From assembly GCA_027575765.1 (NCBI GenBank), contig JANBPT010000868.1:1-20495 (forward strand): a stretch of 20,495 nucleotides of DNA, read 5' to 3'. Under the pieces are notes generated by a model that saw only the letters and a program-made list of their open reading frames with translations, was not told where the DNA came from and searched no databases. Origin of the DNA: Tieghemiomyces parasiticus (Eukaryota > Kickxellomycota > Dimargaritomycetes > Dimargaritales > Dimargaritaceae). This document shows, piece after piece, positions 8,784 to 18,547 of this stretch (its first letter is position 1; each line of letters starts with the position of its first letter). The position numbers and the translations under genes are program-made.

Positions 8784-10014
8784 ATGAAACCTTTCCTCGC
8801 TGTTGTTTCCCTCTGCGCGGTGGCACAGCTAGCTAACATGGTCGATGCTCGCTGTGAGAACATCCGCGTTCGGCAGGAGATCCGCAGCATGAGCCCAGAG
8901 AGCCGACAGCGATTTTTTAATGCCATTAAACTACTCAACTCGGGCGCCCACCCGAACGCTCATGACAAGTACGCCGAGCTACACATCAAGCATGCTACCT
9001 TGGCCCACGGAGACGCACGTTTCTTGCCGTGGCACCGGCAGCTGCTGCGTGAGTTCGAGAAAGACCTGCAGCGTATTGATCCAGGGGTGACCGTCCCCTA
9101 CTGGGACTGGGCCCGCGATTCGGCTGATCCGGGCGCTAGCCCCATCTTCTCCTCGGAGATGCTGGGACATAACGGGGGTTCCGGGGACTGTGTAGTGGAT
9201 GGTCAGTTCGCCAACTGGAGTGTATATTGGCCTACCCAGACTCCCCATTGTCTCACGCGCAAGTTTGATCGGGGGAACTCGCTGAAGCCCTGGTGGGGCA
9301 CCAACGCTATTAACCATATCAAGACGGCCTCCAGCGACTATGATGCGTTCCGCCGTGGTATCGAAGGCCCTCACGGTAATGTCCACTTTGGTATTGGTGG
9401 TGATTTTACACCCATGTGGAGCCCCAATGAGTAGGTGCCCAATGCCTTCGTACCCGCTTGTCGCTCACCTCGGCTCACCAAATCTCCAGGTGGCGGCCTC
9501 GAATCCAGCGGAACGAGGCTGTTGCATCCCGTTTACCGTATCAAAATTAACACGTCGAACCAAAGTGAAAACTCACCTTCCCTCACCGCTCCCCACCTTT
9601 ATTCTCTGCTCTATGCACAGCCCTATCTTTTGGCTCCATCACTCCTTTGTCGACAAGCTCTGGGCTGATTGGCAGGCGGAGAGTGGTAATAACCTCTACA
9701 GCTACGGTGGCAAGCACTCCGACGGTACTAGCGCTAACCTGAACGAGCCGCTGACCCCCTGGGGGATAAAGACGGGTGATGCCTTCAACCACTTGTCGGA
9801 GAAATACTGCTACTGCTACGCCCCGCACTCTTTCACCGGTGACGACATTTCGGGGAAGAGTTGGAACGGCACCATGGTGGAAGTAATTCCCGAGCCGCTC
9901 CCCGAATGGTGGATCAAACAGCAGAATATGAATGTGACGGATGTCCGTATGTTTGAGGCCGATATGGCTGCCGCCGTCCGCGAGGGGAAAAATCCCAAGT
10001 CCCCCGCCAATTAG
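8784..10014 (+). CDS. Secreted tyrosinase (type 3 copper oxidase)
   Basis: Predicted monophenol/o-diphenol oxidase of the type 3 copper family, which makes o-quinones for melanin or cross-linking. Exons are 8784..9430 and 9621..10014, 346 aa. The 190 nt intron (GTAGGT...ACAG) splits the Asp codon of the CuB motif, and splicing restores SPNDPIFWLHH; reading through gives a stop at once. A signal peptide is likely (about 1-22). CuA ligands are H67, H75 and H84 (HGDARFLPWHR). CuB ligands are H197 and H201 (GPHGNVHFG) plus one of H222/H223 (WLHHSFVDKLW). PYWDWARD is also typical. No Cys sits two residues before a CuA His, so the thioether bond of many fungal enzymes is absent. The protein ends about 120 residues past CuB, without room for a C-terminal lid domain. 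Confidence 0.94.
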
Positions 10015-11020
10015 CACTCGACGAATCAAGTGCATGTTGGAGATAAATAGAGGGTGTGAATTGACCGATTCGATACTAATGGGATTGCTAGCACTTTACT
10101 CGCCAACTATTATTATTGTATGGCTACGAGGCTAGACGTTGATGACGGACCCTGTAACACTTAAACAATGGGACCACCCGTCTAGAAATGAACCTCCTCA
10201 GCTGGAGAATTATTTATCACCATAAAGCCACGCACCCATGGTAAAAACTCTACAGGCACACGTTGGCCCCTTCGAGTACGATGGATCGTAACGGTACTGC
10301 TTGGCTTCTTATTTCTCACTTTCCACATTCGCCAGTGGTGGAATGTGGAAGGCAGTCAGTCAGCCAGGGGCTGTGGCCGTTCACTACCGATCATTCACCC
10401 GTATAGCTGTGCCAGAGAGCTGTCGCAAGTATTCAATTGTTGGGTGGTGACCTGCGCTCCATTCCCCTCACCTATGCCTTTGATTGTATTGTACGGTAGG
10501 CACGGATGGTAGCCTGGTAGTAACTGTACAAGTTGTCAACCTCTCCTCCTTATATTTAACTGACCTCTAAATCTGCCCCCCCTCACCCCTTTAGCATTGC
10601 TGCCTCACCTGTGAACACTGCCTGTGTCAGACAGTGAACCACCAAAATTAGGGGGCTGTGGACGGTCCAGCGGACCGGATAGGGCTAAGTTGATCCCACG
10701 CATGGATCTTTTCAAATTCATTACTACTGTCAAAAATAATAACAAAGTAGATCAGGAGCGCGAGCCGCATCAGGTAAGGCAGCCACGGTCAAAAATTATT
10801 TCACTACTTTCTTGACACTGCCTTTGCGGTTTAATCGCTAATGCATTGAGCACGCTCTGCTGCTGCACCGTCTCCTCACATGCACCATATTCTTCATCAT
10901 CTACCCACACCAAATCGTCACCGCATAGCTACTTGCCATCGTTTAATTCTGCACCGACTTCCACCTCAGTTTAAAGGCTTCTACTTTAAGCCATTTGCTT
11001 TAGCTTTGTCTTCTACCACC
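10015..11020. other. Intergenic region, tyrosinase to aspartic protease
   Basis: No gene I can support. A perfect 10-bp inverted repeat lies at 10321-10350. At 10702 an ATG opens a 24-codon frame (MDLFKFITTVKNNNK...) that runs into a GTAAGG donor-like site at about 10774, but I find no matching downstream exon. Confidence 0.4.
10321..10350. repeat. Perfect 10-bp inverted repeat with 10-nt loop
   Basis: TTCCACATTC, ten bases, then GAATGTGGAA. It could form a stem-loop in RNA or be a dyad protein site. It lies 307 bp past the tyrosinase stop. Confidence 0.85.
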
Positions 11021-12343
11021 ATGCGGGTTGATTTACAGTGTGCAGTCTTCGTCTGCTTGGTGGTCGGTGGTCGGATAACCACCGCCTTGCCGGCCGGTAC
11101 TAGTGCCACCATTGTGTACACGGATACCCTACCCAACACACCACTTAGCCGGTGGAAAGCCCAGCTACGCTACGGCCGTCCGGATTCCCTAAGAAATTCG
11201 CCATTTCAGTCTAAGGAGGCAGTCGAGGCCATCAACTTCCGTAGCGACCTAGAATACTACAGCGCCGTCAGCTTTGGCACCCCACCGCAAACCTTCAAGG
11301 TCATGCTCGATACTGGGTCGGCTGATACCTGGGTGATCGCCCGTGGGTGTCCCACATCAAAGTGTGCCAACCATGCCACCTTTGACAAGACCATTTCGAC
11401 CACCTATCGCAACGGGTCCAGCGACTGGCAAGTCACCTATGGCGATCATTCTTTCGCGGGTGGGTTTAGCGGGTGGGATACGTTGAGGATAGGTGCTCTG
11501 ACCATCACCAACCAGTCGCTCGGGCTAGCCATGTACGCATCACCGCAGTTCACCAACGACGTGGTCGACGGAATTGTGGGGCTATCATTTCGTGGCGTTT
11601 CTAACAATCCCGACAATCGGACCCCGATGGACCGCCTTGTCGAGGACCACTTACTCCCTGAACCTTTGTTCGCCGTGTACTTCCCTCCGCGTCAGGTGGC
11701 GTCGGTGGGCGAGTTTACGTTCGGCACGGTCAATTCGGCACGATACCACGGCGACCTGGTTTATGTCCCATTGAGCCGCAAACCGTACTGGCAGTTCGAG
11801 CTTGAGGCCGCTTACATTGGCAATACGGTTGTCGACCAGCGTGTACAATGTATGGTCGATACGGGCACCAATGTGCTTCTGGTGTCCAACGAAGCCGCCC
11901 GCGCCATTCACCTTCAGATTCCTGGGGCCAGGGAGACCCGCAGCGACGGGTGGATCATTCCTTGTAGCCGTTTCACGGCCTCCGCTGCGACGTCGGCCCT
12001 GCCGGGTGCCAACGAATCAACGACTGTCTCACCGGCCCCTTCGTCCACGGCCTTAATTGCTAAATCCCAGTCGTTCTCACCCGACAGTACTCACGCCCGC
12101 CGATCGGACCTAGGTCCTGCACTGACTATCCAGTTCAGTATCAACGGGCATAATTTCACCGTTCCCGTTGCTAGCCTACCCCTCGAGCCCGTTAAGTCCC
12201 GGCCGGGGTTCTGCTACTCTGGTGTGGCTGGTGGTTCTCCCAGGTGGATTCTGGGAACCATTTTCATCAAACACAACTACGTGGTCTTTGACCATGGTCG
12301 TGAACGGTTAGGCTTTGCCCCGATTCGTCACTCGTCCTCATGA
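11021..12343 (+). CDS. Secreted pepsin-type aspartic protease (family A1)
   Basis: Endopeptidase of the pepsin family, expected in the secretory pathway or outside the cell. Single exon, 440 aa. The ATG at 11021 was chosen because it sits in a good context (ACCACC before ATG) and gives a signal peptide (about 1-27); the frame runs 47 codons further upstream with no secretion signal. A propeptide (about 28-75) precedes the mature fold at YYSAVSFGTPPQTF. Catalytic aspartates are D97 (DTGSADTW) and D280 (DTGTNVLL, Asn where Ser is usual); the flap Tyr is Y140 (VTYGDHSF). Cys pairs are probably C110-C115 and C315-C398. A Ser/Thr/Ala/Pro-rich insert of about 45 residues (320-363), ending in HARRSD, sits in the C-lobe just after IIPC. 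Conserved WILGTIFIKHNYVVFD is near the end. Confidence 0.94.
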   Translation: MRVDLQCAVFVCLVVGGRITTALPAGTSATIVYTDTLPNTPLSRWKAQLRYGRPDSLRNSPFQSKEAVEAINFRSDLEYYSAVSFGTPPQTFKVMLDTGSADTWVIARGCPTSKCANHATFDKTISTTYRNGSSDWQVTYGDHSFAGGFSGWDTLRIGALTITNQSLGLAMYASPQFTNDVVDGIVGLSFRGVSNNPDNRTPMDRLVEDHLLPEPLFAVYFPPRQVASVGEFTFGTVNSARYHGDLVYVPLSRKPYWQFELEAAYIGNTVVDQRVQCMVDTGTNVLLVSNEAARAIHLQIPGARETRSDGWIIPCSRFTASAATSALPGANESTTVSPAPSSTALIAKSQSFSPDSTHARRSDLGPALTIQFSINGHNFTVPVASLPLEPVKSRPGFCYSGVAGGSPRWILGTIFIKHNYVVFDHGRERLGFAPIRHSSS

Positions 12344-13418
12344 CCCCTCTGTTTCTTTCACTTAGGCTACTTCATATTCAGCATATTTCAGGATTTTGGT
12401 CTAATATATCCTTACAGAATATATTCGACCATCTCTGTGGTGATCCACATTGTCATTCTGTTAGGATATTTTCATGGGCGGCCATATACCCTTACGTTCA
12501 TGTGGCGCACCCCTCTCATTTCTCCAATGCATGTCGCTGCGGCGTACATAGCCCACTCACACAAACTGGTCGATTCGTACCCTTCACGTCTTCTGGCACT
12601 AAACCTATTATCTATTCACCTTCCGAGTAGCTACATCAAGTACGATTTCTGGCCCACCGCTTGCGGTGAGCCGTGTAATGTATACATGATTTAATGGGGG
12701 CCCCTACTCTCCCTAAGTGGGTGTAGTGCGGTCAAATGATTCATGGTGGAGGACTTCCACCGATTAAACGAGTACCACGGTGATAGGTCGTGGCGTTGGA
12801 AAAATAAAACACGCGGGTCTTAATGTACACGATTGGCCTGTCGAGTGTTCAATCTAGAACCTCTTCCGTCCAGAGTATCATTGCTCGCAGGCGCCTTCTG
12901 TTAACGTACATCGGGTCATATGAATGTATCTAAGTCCACTTGTTTACTGCAGCTCTCTGCCGGTGGGGCCTACAGGTCCGACGTCGTAACCCTTTGAACG
13001 AACAAGGTTACCGGCTTGTCAAGTGCCAACCTTTTCATGTTTCTTTTGTGTCACGGTGGTGAGGCTGTGCGGGCTAGGCAGAAAAGACCCTCAGATGCCT
13101 GGGTCGCCGCATCTTTCGACCCCCAAGTGAATCCACTTAATGCGTAATGTGGCAGGCGTATATCTAATAATTGGCTAATGCAAGCCGCCACACCTGCTGA
13201 AAAAGAGATTTTCAGGGTACTCCAAGCCGATACTTTTTCGATAACCATTCACACATTAAGTTAGTGGTACTCAAAGACTACTTCGACGGCTTAAGAAATG
13301 TCCAACCAATAATGGTGACTACTCTCATTAGCCAACTCTCCTTTCCCATCGCGGGCCCCTAGCCTGCCCTGCGACATCCCTGATCAATAGGGATTTACGC
13401 TCGTTCTTTTGTAATCTT

Positions 13419-13437
13419 CCCCCCCCCCCACACACAC
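13419..13437. repeat. C11-(AC)4 simple repeat
   Basis: Eleven C followed by four AC units. Similar C-then-CA tracts recur at 15448-15480. Confidence 0.9.
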
Positions 13438-14569
13438 TTTCTCTGACCGTTGCGCTTTGGCATCAAGTCAACTCTCCTGGGTCCCTACCTGTATTTCGCC
13501 GTAAGAGACTTGCAATGTGTTTACCTGTGCTGGAGGACGTAAACCCCATCATCCTCTTTGACACGGTTGGCTGATAGTGTAGAGGATTCTCGGCCCACCG
13601 CGTTGCCGCCACGCGAGACGCCTGTTTGGCTACCAAGATTTCCGTCACACCCTTCCATTGACAGATCGATAGTTTTGGTTATTATACGTAGTGCTGGATG
13701 GGGGAACTGTGGCGGGTTTCCCCTCTCCCCACTCGCTTGTGTTCCGACCGGAAGTTACGTTAACAAGTCCTGACGCTCGTATCGGGCCATGACGCGATTT
13801 AGTCCTTTAAACTGCGAACAGTGTAACGATTCTGGTCGATTCGCTTCGCCCCACACCCATCGCTCTCTTTCCTGCCATCCATTGCTGACCTCTTAGGTTT
13901 CGCAGTCCCCCCCGTCTGTGATTCGCCTAGTCGGGTTGGTGGCTACGGCTCGCCGTCTCACCCCTAGCGATCGTCGATAGCCACCACGATCCCTTTACGT
14001 GTATCAAAACTCTTTGTGTTCGGACGAGTGATACTTTTGACCGTCCGACTACAGTCCAGGCCCAGTGGCCCGCACTATCACAGTAGTAATCAAAATCGCT
14101 CAGCTACGGAAGAACAGATCCTTGGCCACAGCGGTTGAGTCCGTGTGTAACCACCTAGTCATTCAACGGGCCAATGTTCTAGCGCTCCTCTTTCTCGCCT
14201 TTTCGTTTTTCTCTGCCCATACCATTCTCCCCCAACCTTCACCCGATTTCCCTTGACACCACGGCCGCTGTGTACCCCGCCGAGTGAATATTGAAGGGGT
14301 CAACGCTACACAAATGCCACCCGACTGGTCTCCCGTCCCCCCTATTTATACCTCTTTTTTATACACCCGCTCCCGTCTTCTTTCCTGCTGCCCACACGTT
14401 CCCACTTGTACGCCCGACCTTTCTCAATCGGGTCTATCGTTGCCCGTTCCCCTGCCTTTTCTCATCCCCCACCCGCCCGCCTCTATTGTTTTTTTTCCGT
14501 CTCTTACACGTTGCGATCTGATCACCATACTTGGCTCTAGGCAGCTTGGGCCACCCGCAGCGTGAATCG

Positions 14570-14576
14570 TATAAAA
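14570..14576 (+). promoter_or_regulatory. TATA box candidate of the GPI-type protein gene
   Basis: TATAAAA, 255 bp upstream of the ATG at 14825, followed by a pyrimidine-rich leader. Confidence 0.4.
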
Positions 14577-14824
14577 CCCGCGCCGCTTCCGCATGCCCTC
14601 ATACGGACCCATCTCTCGATTTCTCTTGATTATAGTTTTCTTTCCTCTGATAGTGGGAGATTGTCCGACACTCTGCTTCACCCATCCTTCCTAATTCCCT
14701 GCCAGTTGCCTTTCTCGCCTATTTTCCACCAATTCGTCCTTAGCTATACGAGCTACACTTCCTGTTATCGTTTTCTAGAGCACCGCGTATCTGAGCGACC
14801 ATCCTCTTTTATGGTTTATTCACC

Positions 14825-15409
14825 ATGATCCGATTGGTACTCTTAACCCTCTGCACCCTCATGCTGAGTGGGCCTGTCGTGGGGGAGGAGCACAAATGTC
14901 TACAAACAATTGAGTGTAAACTCCTCCGCCCGGACTGCGCCAACGAATGCGAAAATGTCAACCCCAGCTTCCACACTAAGTATCGCCGGTGTATGGACCG
15001 CTGCAACAAGAAGGCTAGACAGTCCTCGGAGAGAGTGCTGGCTCAGCCGACTGTGAAGGGGCGGCCAGTGGCCAACGCCACGAGCCACGATAATGAGGGC
15101 GAGGAGGCCCCTACTCCTGTCCCCGAAGAGTGGATTGTTGATGACGACAAGTGCGCCAAGTCCTGCACGAAGAAGTTTATCTTTCTCGTTCGGACCCTGG
15201 ACCCGGATTTTTCGGACGATAATCGAAAATCAGCGAGTGGAAGCGGGACGGCCCCTGACGATACAAGGCACCAAGGAAATGAGGACAAGGACTCAGCCCT
15301 CGATGAATCGGCTGCCTTTTCGGCCGCCGGGTCGCCTGCCGGGGGACGGTGCGGAGGTTGGGGGACTCTGGGCGCCGTTGGGTTGCTCTCAATTGCCCTG
15401 CTCCTCTAA
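14825..15409 (+). CDS. Cysteine-rich secreted, probably GPI-anchored protein
   Basis: Unrecognised, 194 aa. The ATG is preceded by TTCACC, a good context. A signal peptide covers about 1-20 (MIRLVLLTLC...). The mature part has Cys at 25, 31, 38, 42, 56, 60, 110 and 114, of which six form C-x3-C pairs (38/42, 56/60, 110/114). A linker of about 50 residues (61-109) separates the second and third pairs and holds a possible N-glycosylation site at N84. A hydrophilic Ser/Asp/Gly-rich stalk (130-165) leads to small residues (AAGSPAGG) and a hydrophobic end (GAVGLLSIALLL), the layout of a GPI-attachment signal. C176 lies in the part that would be removed. A cell-wall or plasma-membrane surface protein is inferred; repeated C-x3-C recalls helical-hairpin Cys-pair folds, but no family is assigned. 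Confidence 0.78.
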   Translation: MIRLVLLTLCTLMLSGPVVGEEHKCLQTIECKLLRPDCANECENVNPSFHTKYRRCMDRCNKKARQSSERVLAQPTVKGRPVANATSHDNEGEEAPTPVPEEWIVDDDKCAKSCTKKFIFLVRTLDPDFSDDNRKSASGSGTAPDDTRHQGNEDKDSALDESAAFSAAGSPAGGRCGGWGTLGAVGLLSIALLL

Positions 15410-15447
15410 ATATACGACGGCGAGCGAATACATACACCCCTCCTCCT

Positions 15448-15480
15448 CCCCCCCCACACACACCCCCACACATACACATA
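15448..15480. repeat. C-rich / CA-rich simple repeat
   Basis: Runs of C mixed with CA units in the 3' region of the GPI-type gene. Confidence 0.85.
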
Positions 15481-15830
15481 TCCACCTCCCTCCTATCACG
15501 CACTTGTGTCCCGTAGGACATCCAAGCCCCGCCCCGACTCTCTCTGCCCTATAGCCGAGTCACATCCTCCTCCCTCATGTATCATACGCCGCCACTCCGG
15601 ACGCCTCGCCCTCCGCCACTTTTCTATTACTCCTCTAGACTGCGCTACGTTCTCTGCACCTTTTCTTTTCTTCCTTGCATCCTATTAAAGGCATCCATAC
15701 TATCAAAATATGAAGAAGAGGTCATAGTAGCATTCAAGGCATTCCTACAGTTGGTCTGCTGCAGTGAGGCTGTCACCGATATGATGATGAACGATCAATA
15801 CAACTTGCGGTCTTTGAATGTTCTAAACCA

Positions 15831-15836
15831 TTTATT
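15831..15836 (-). terminator. Polyadenylation signal of QCR6
   Basis: AATAAA on the minus strand, about 125 nt past the QCR6 stop codon. Confidence 0.5.
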
Positions 15837-15960
15837 TCGCAATTTAATCCACCGCCGCCGAGTTCGTGTGGTAAGAGCTAGTAAGCGTAATCCTGTAATT
15901 TTCTTGTCCAAAAACGTACAGAGGCAGTAAAGGTCTGTACCGACTATTTTAAGGGCACGT

Positions 15961-16725
15961 CTACTTGAGGGTGGCGAAGATTTTGGGGGCGGCCTGAAGA
16001 GATCGGTAAGGTGGAGACGGTAAGCGTTGCGTTGGGAGATTGAAAAAGTTAGTATCGTCTCAACTCTCCACTCGTCAGGGATTGAAGGGGGCTGGTCTGG
16101 AAAATAAAGAGATTCCCGACAAGGGTTGGCCGTCAAGCGGGTGAATAAGAAAAATGAGGTGTCCACTTACGCAGTCGTCGACGCAGTGCTGGAGGTGGAA
16201 GAACTCCTCAACGCAGTTCTCGTGCGAGCCGTTCTCCACACGGGCCGTGCACTCCTCGAGATGCTTCTTCAGAGGCTTGCAAGAAGCAGTTTCACTGCAG
16301 GCTATTCGTGTTAACAGAAAAGGAAAAGTGGAGTAGGGTGATCGCAAAGTAAAGGTGGTTAGGGCCAGTATTCATGGTGGCTGGTAGTTGGAAACCTGAA
16401 AGAATGCACCCCATGGGCGATCAACCCGGTCTTCCTCGGCTATGCACACAAACACGCCGAAGGGCATGCTCCCCCCCACCACCACCATAAGACCGCTGGG
16501 CCGCGTCACAGGAGCAGCCAGGGGGGTGCACCGTGTAGGCATATCATGGAACGGTGCCGACAGCCCCGACTACGGATCGGGTTACTAACCTTCCTGGATG
16601 ACGGGCATAGTGTCCTCGACCTCCTCAGCCTCCGTCTCCTCTTCAACGACGACCGGTTCGGGCTGCTCGGCGTCAGCATGCAGGGTAGCGAACATGGTGG
16701 TCTTGATATATTCAAAGAGCGTCAT
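15961..16725 (-). CDS. QCR6: Complex III hinge protein, cytochrome bc1 subunit QCR6
   Basis: Small acidic subunit of mitochondrial ubiquinol-cytochrome c reductase; it sits by cytochrome c1 on the intermembrane side and aids cytochrome c docking (family knowledge). Three exons: 16725..16590, 16301..16171 and 15993..15961, total 99 aa. Introns are 288 nt (GTTAGT...ATAG, phase 1) and 177 nt (GTAAGT...TCAG, phase 0). The N-terminal part is acidic (EEETEAEEVED, 28-38). The core has Cys at 47, 53, 63, 75, 85 and 89 with C53-x9-C63 and the HCVDDC motif. The 11-codon last exon gives the conserved end AAPKIFATLK and stop. The ATG lies in a good context (CTCACC before it). The frame is open further upstream but that part is Pro-rich and not family-like. 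Confidence 0.94.
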
Positions 16726-17386
16726 GGTGAGCAAAGTGTGTGCAAATGGATGAAAATGAAGCAGAAGATCACTTGTTCGACCTCTAGAGTAGATAATAAA
16801 AGGGAGGAAAAGTACGTAGCGCTGTAAATTCTCAGGATTCGGAGGGGAATGGGGGACGCGTGAGTAGGGAAGACGTGGGATGAGCACTAGCTGGCGTGCG
16901 GATCTCTCCGTGTGAGGGCGGGGCAAGCCAGTGGGTCTCACTGGTTGGGGGTGAGTAGCACTGGAGGGAGGGAAGTCCGGAGGGCGCCGCAAGGGGGCGG
17001 GAGAAAAAATGAAGAAAGTGGGTGGGATATTAGTCTGACTGATGAGGGGGGGGGTGGGCTAGCTAGCCAATCGTAAGCGCTAACTATACCTCAGATTGAG
17101 TGAGGGGGACGTGTCGGCCAGCGTGGGGAGGAAGGCTCCGGTAACTGTAAGCGGGTACGCTACGAAGTCCAATACGGTGTCCACTGACTGCTATGGCTGC
17201 TTCTGTCCTGGCTGCCGTTTTGGCCCGGGTTAAAATGTTACAATACAAATTGTAGGTGAGAAAAAACTAACCATGGCTTGTCTATAAGGATACCAAGCAC
17301 AAAGTCCCTCCTCAGCGGCATGTCAAAATGAAAGGTCCGCATAGTACAGAGATACAATTGTATAAAATCGACTGCTCATGAAGCGC
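16726..17386. other. QCR6 promoter region and paralog A' 3' flank
   Basis: No gene I can support. Going upstream of QCR6, the minus strand is pyrimidine-rich (plus strand G-rich, about 16850-17060), like the leader of the GPI-type gene. A run of nine or so G lies near 17046-17055. Confidence 0.45.
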
Positions 17387-18547
17387 TCACACGCTGCCGG
17401 AATCGTCGGAGGTAGGTGGTGATACATCCACCGGCACTATGATGGGCCCCATGGTTGGTCTTTCGGAAGGTGCAGTATCAGGCGCTTTATCCGATGCCTT
17501 GTCGCCCTTCTTGACTTTCTCCTTCCGTACGACAGTGAGGAGTAGGTTGCTGACAGCGCTGAACGCGACGATAATTAGGCACCTGAGCACACGATGGTTT
17601 TAGGCGTATAGGAAACCAGGAGGTATGAGTAAGTTCTAAATGGAAAAGGATCCTAGCACGGACCACACACCGTCTGTCGCAATCTGACACCCACATGCCG
17701 TGACGAGCGGTCCCACTTACCAAAAGTAGGCCAGGATATCCGAAGCACAGCCCAGTGCCGGAATCCCCGGCTGAGAGTTACGCAGGGCTGGTAAGGCGAA
17801 TAGGAGGCTGGTACCGCACGTGAGGAGGGCCGGTGGGATCTGGCGCCGGGTAATGGCAACCTGGAATGCGAGAGTCGAAATGGCCAACGCAAGCGCCCAC
17901 TGTAAAATACAGATATAGATCGAAAAGAAGAGCGTGATCTTGGTGCGTGCGACAGCCATGCTAAAATAAACAGTATGCTCGCCCGGGCTGCCTTGAGAGA
18001 TGACGGTGTCGAAATCCAGGGTCTGGATGGACCCGTACAGCGTGGTGCGCAGCGGGATGGCCGTTCCATTTTCCTGGTTACCTTCGCGTAGATACACGGC
18101 GAAGTTGGAGTCGTACGTGTCAAACGGGAACAGTCGCTCGTGACCGGTAAGCGGGACGGAGAGGTCGAACGATTCCATGCGGCGGCCGACCTTGAAGGTT
18201 TTGCCTTTGCTGGCAAAGTTAGCGGTGACGTTCATGGTCAGCTCGGCGTACCCGCGACGGTACTTGCCCTGGGGCTGTAACATGATGTACGTTTGTAGCT
18301 TATGACCCTTCAGGTTGGCCTCCTGGGCGACCAGGGTCACGTCAATGTAGTCCGGACCGTCGGAAGTGCGGAACGTTTCGAGGGTGTCGGCCTTACCGCC
18401 CTGGTAGAGAAAAGTCTTGTAGACCGGTGGTACAATACAGAGCCAGAGTATCAGGATACCAATGCAGTAGAGGACACGTCGGTAGCGTGTACGCCGAATG
18501 AAGGGTTGGAACCATTTAGGAAACCCGTCGGCCCAGTCCTTTACCAT
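17387..18547 (-). CDS. DUF4436-type four-helix membrane protein, paralog A'
   Basis: Inverted partner of the gene at 1904-3033, 340 aa. Exons are 18547..17721 and 17582..17387. The 138 nt intron (GTAAGT...TCAG) sits in the same Trp codon as in A but its sequence is unrelated. N-terminus MVKDWADGF differs from A; KWFQPF to CIGI is identical; the end of helix 1 and the start of the linker (WLCIVPPVYKTF) differ; the luminal domain from PDYIDV to STLAF is the same but for two residues. After LAFQ the sequence differs again (VAITRRQIPPALLTCG), then shares ALRNSQPGIPALGC. The tail is Lys-rich, carries IIVPVD as A does, and ends DDSGSV. Helices as in A. Function unknown. Confidence 0.87.
17865..18357 (-). 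repeat. Near-identical 493-bp block (partner of 2103-2595)
   Basis: Inverted copy with three mismatches (99.4 % identity). Aligned positions in A and A' sum to 20460 across this block and across 18456-18520, so no indels occurred between the blocks. Confidence 0.93.
18456..18520 (-). repeat. Identical 65-bp block (partner of 1940-2004)
   Basis: Exact inverted copy in the 5' part of paralog A'. Confidence 0.92.

Larger units (their letters stand above)
12344..14824. other. 2.5-kb intergenic region, protease to GPI-type protein
   Basis: No gene I can support; frames on both strands are short and lack motifs. It holds an AATAAA at 12803-12808 on the plus strand, a C11 plus (AC)4 tract at 13419-13437, a small palindrome (CACCGC TT GCGGTG, near 12653-12666), and a strongly pyrimidine-rich plus strand from about 14170 to 14820 leading to the next gene. 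Confidence 0.5.
15410..15960. other. Convergent intergenic region, GPI-type protein to QCR6
   Basis: Shared 3' region. It holds a C/CA-rich simple repeat (15448-15480), ATTAAA at 15684-15689 on the plus strand (possible signal for the GPI-type gene) and AATAAA on the minus strand at 15831-15836 (QCR6). A plus-strand frame at 15577-15930 contains the reverse of the QCR6 signal and has no recognisable motif. Confidence 0.5.

Noticed and set aside
15577..15930. Plus-strand frame of 117 codons
   Set aside because: No motif, lies in the 3' region shared by two convergent genes, and overlaps the reverse of the QCR6 polyadenylation signal.
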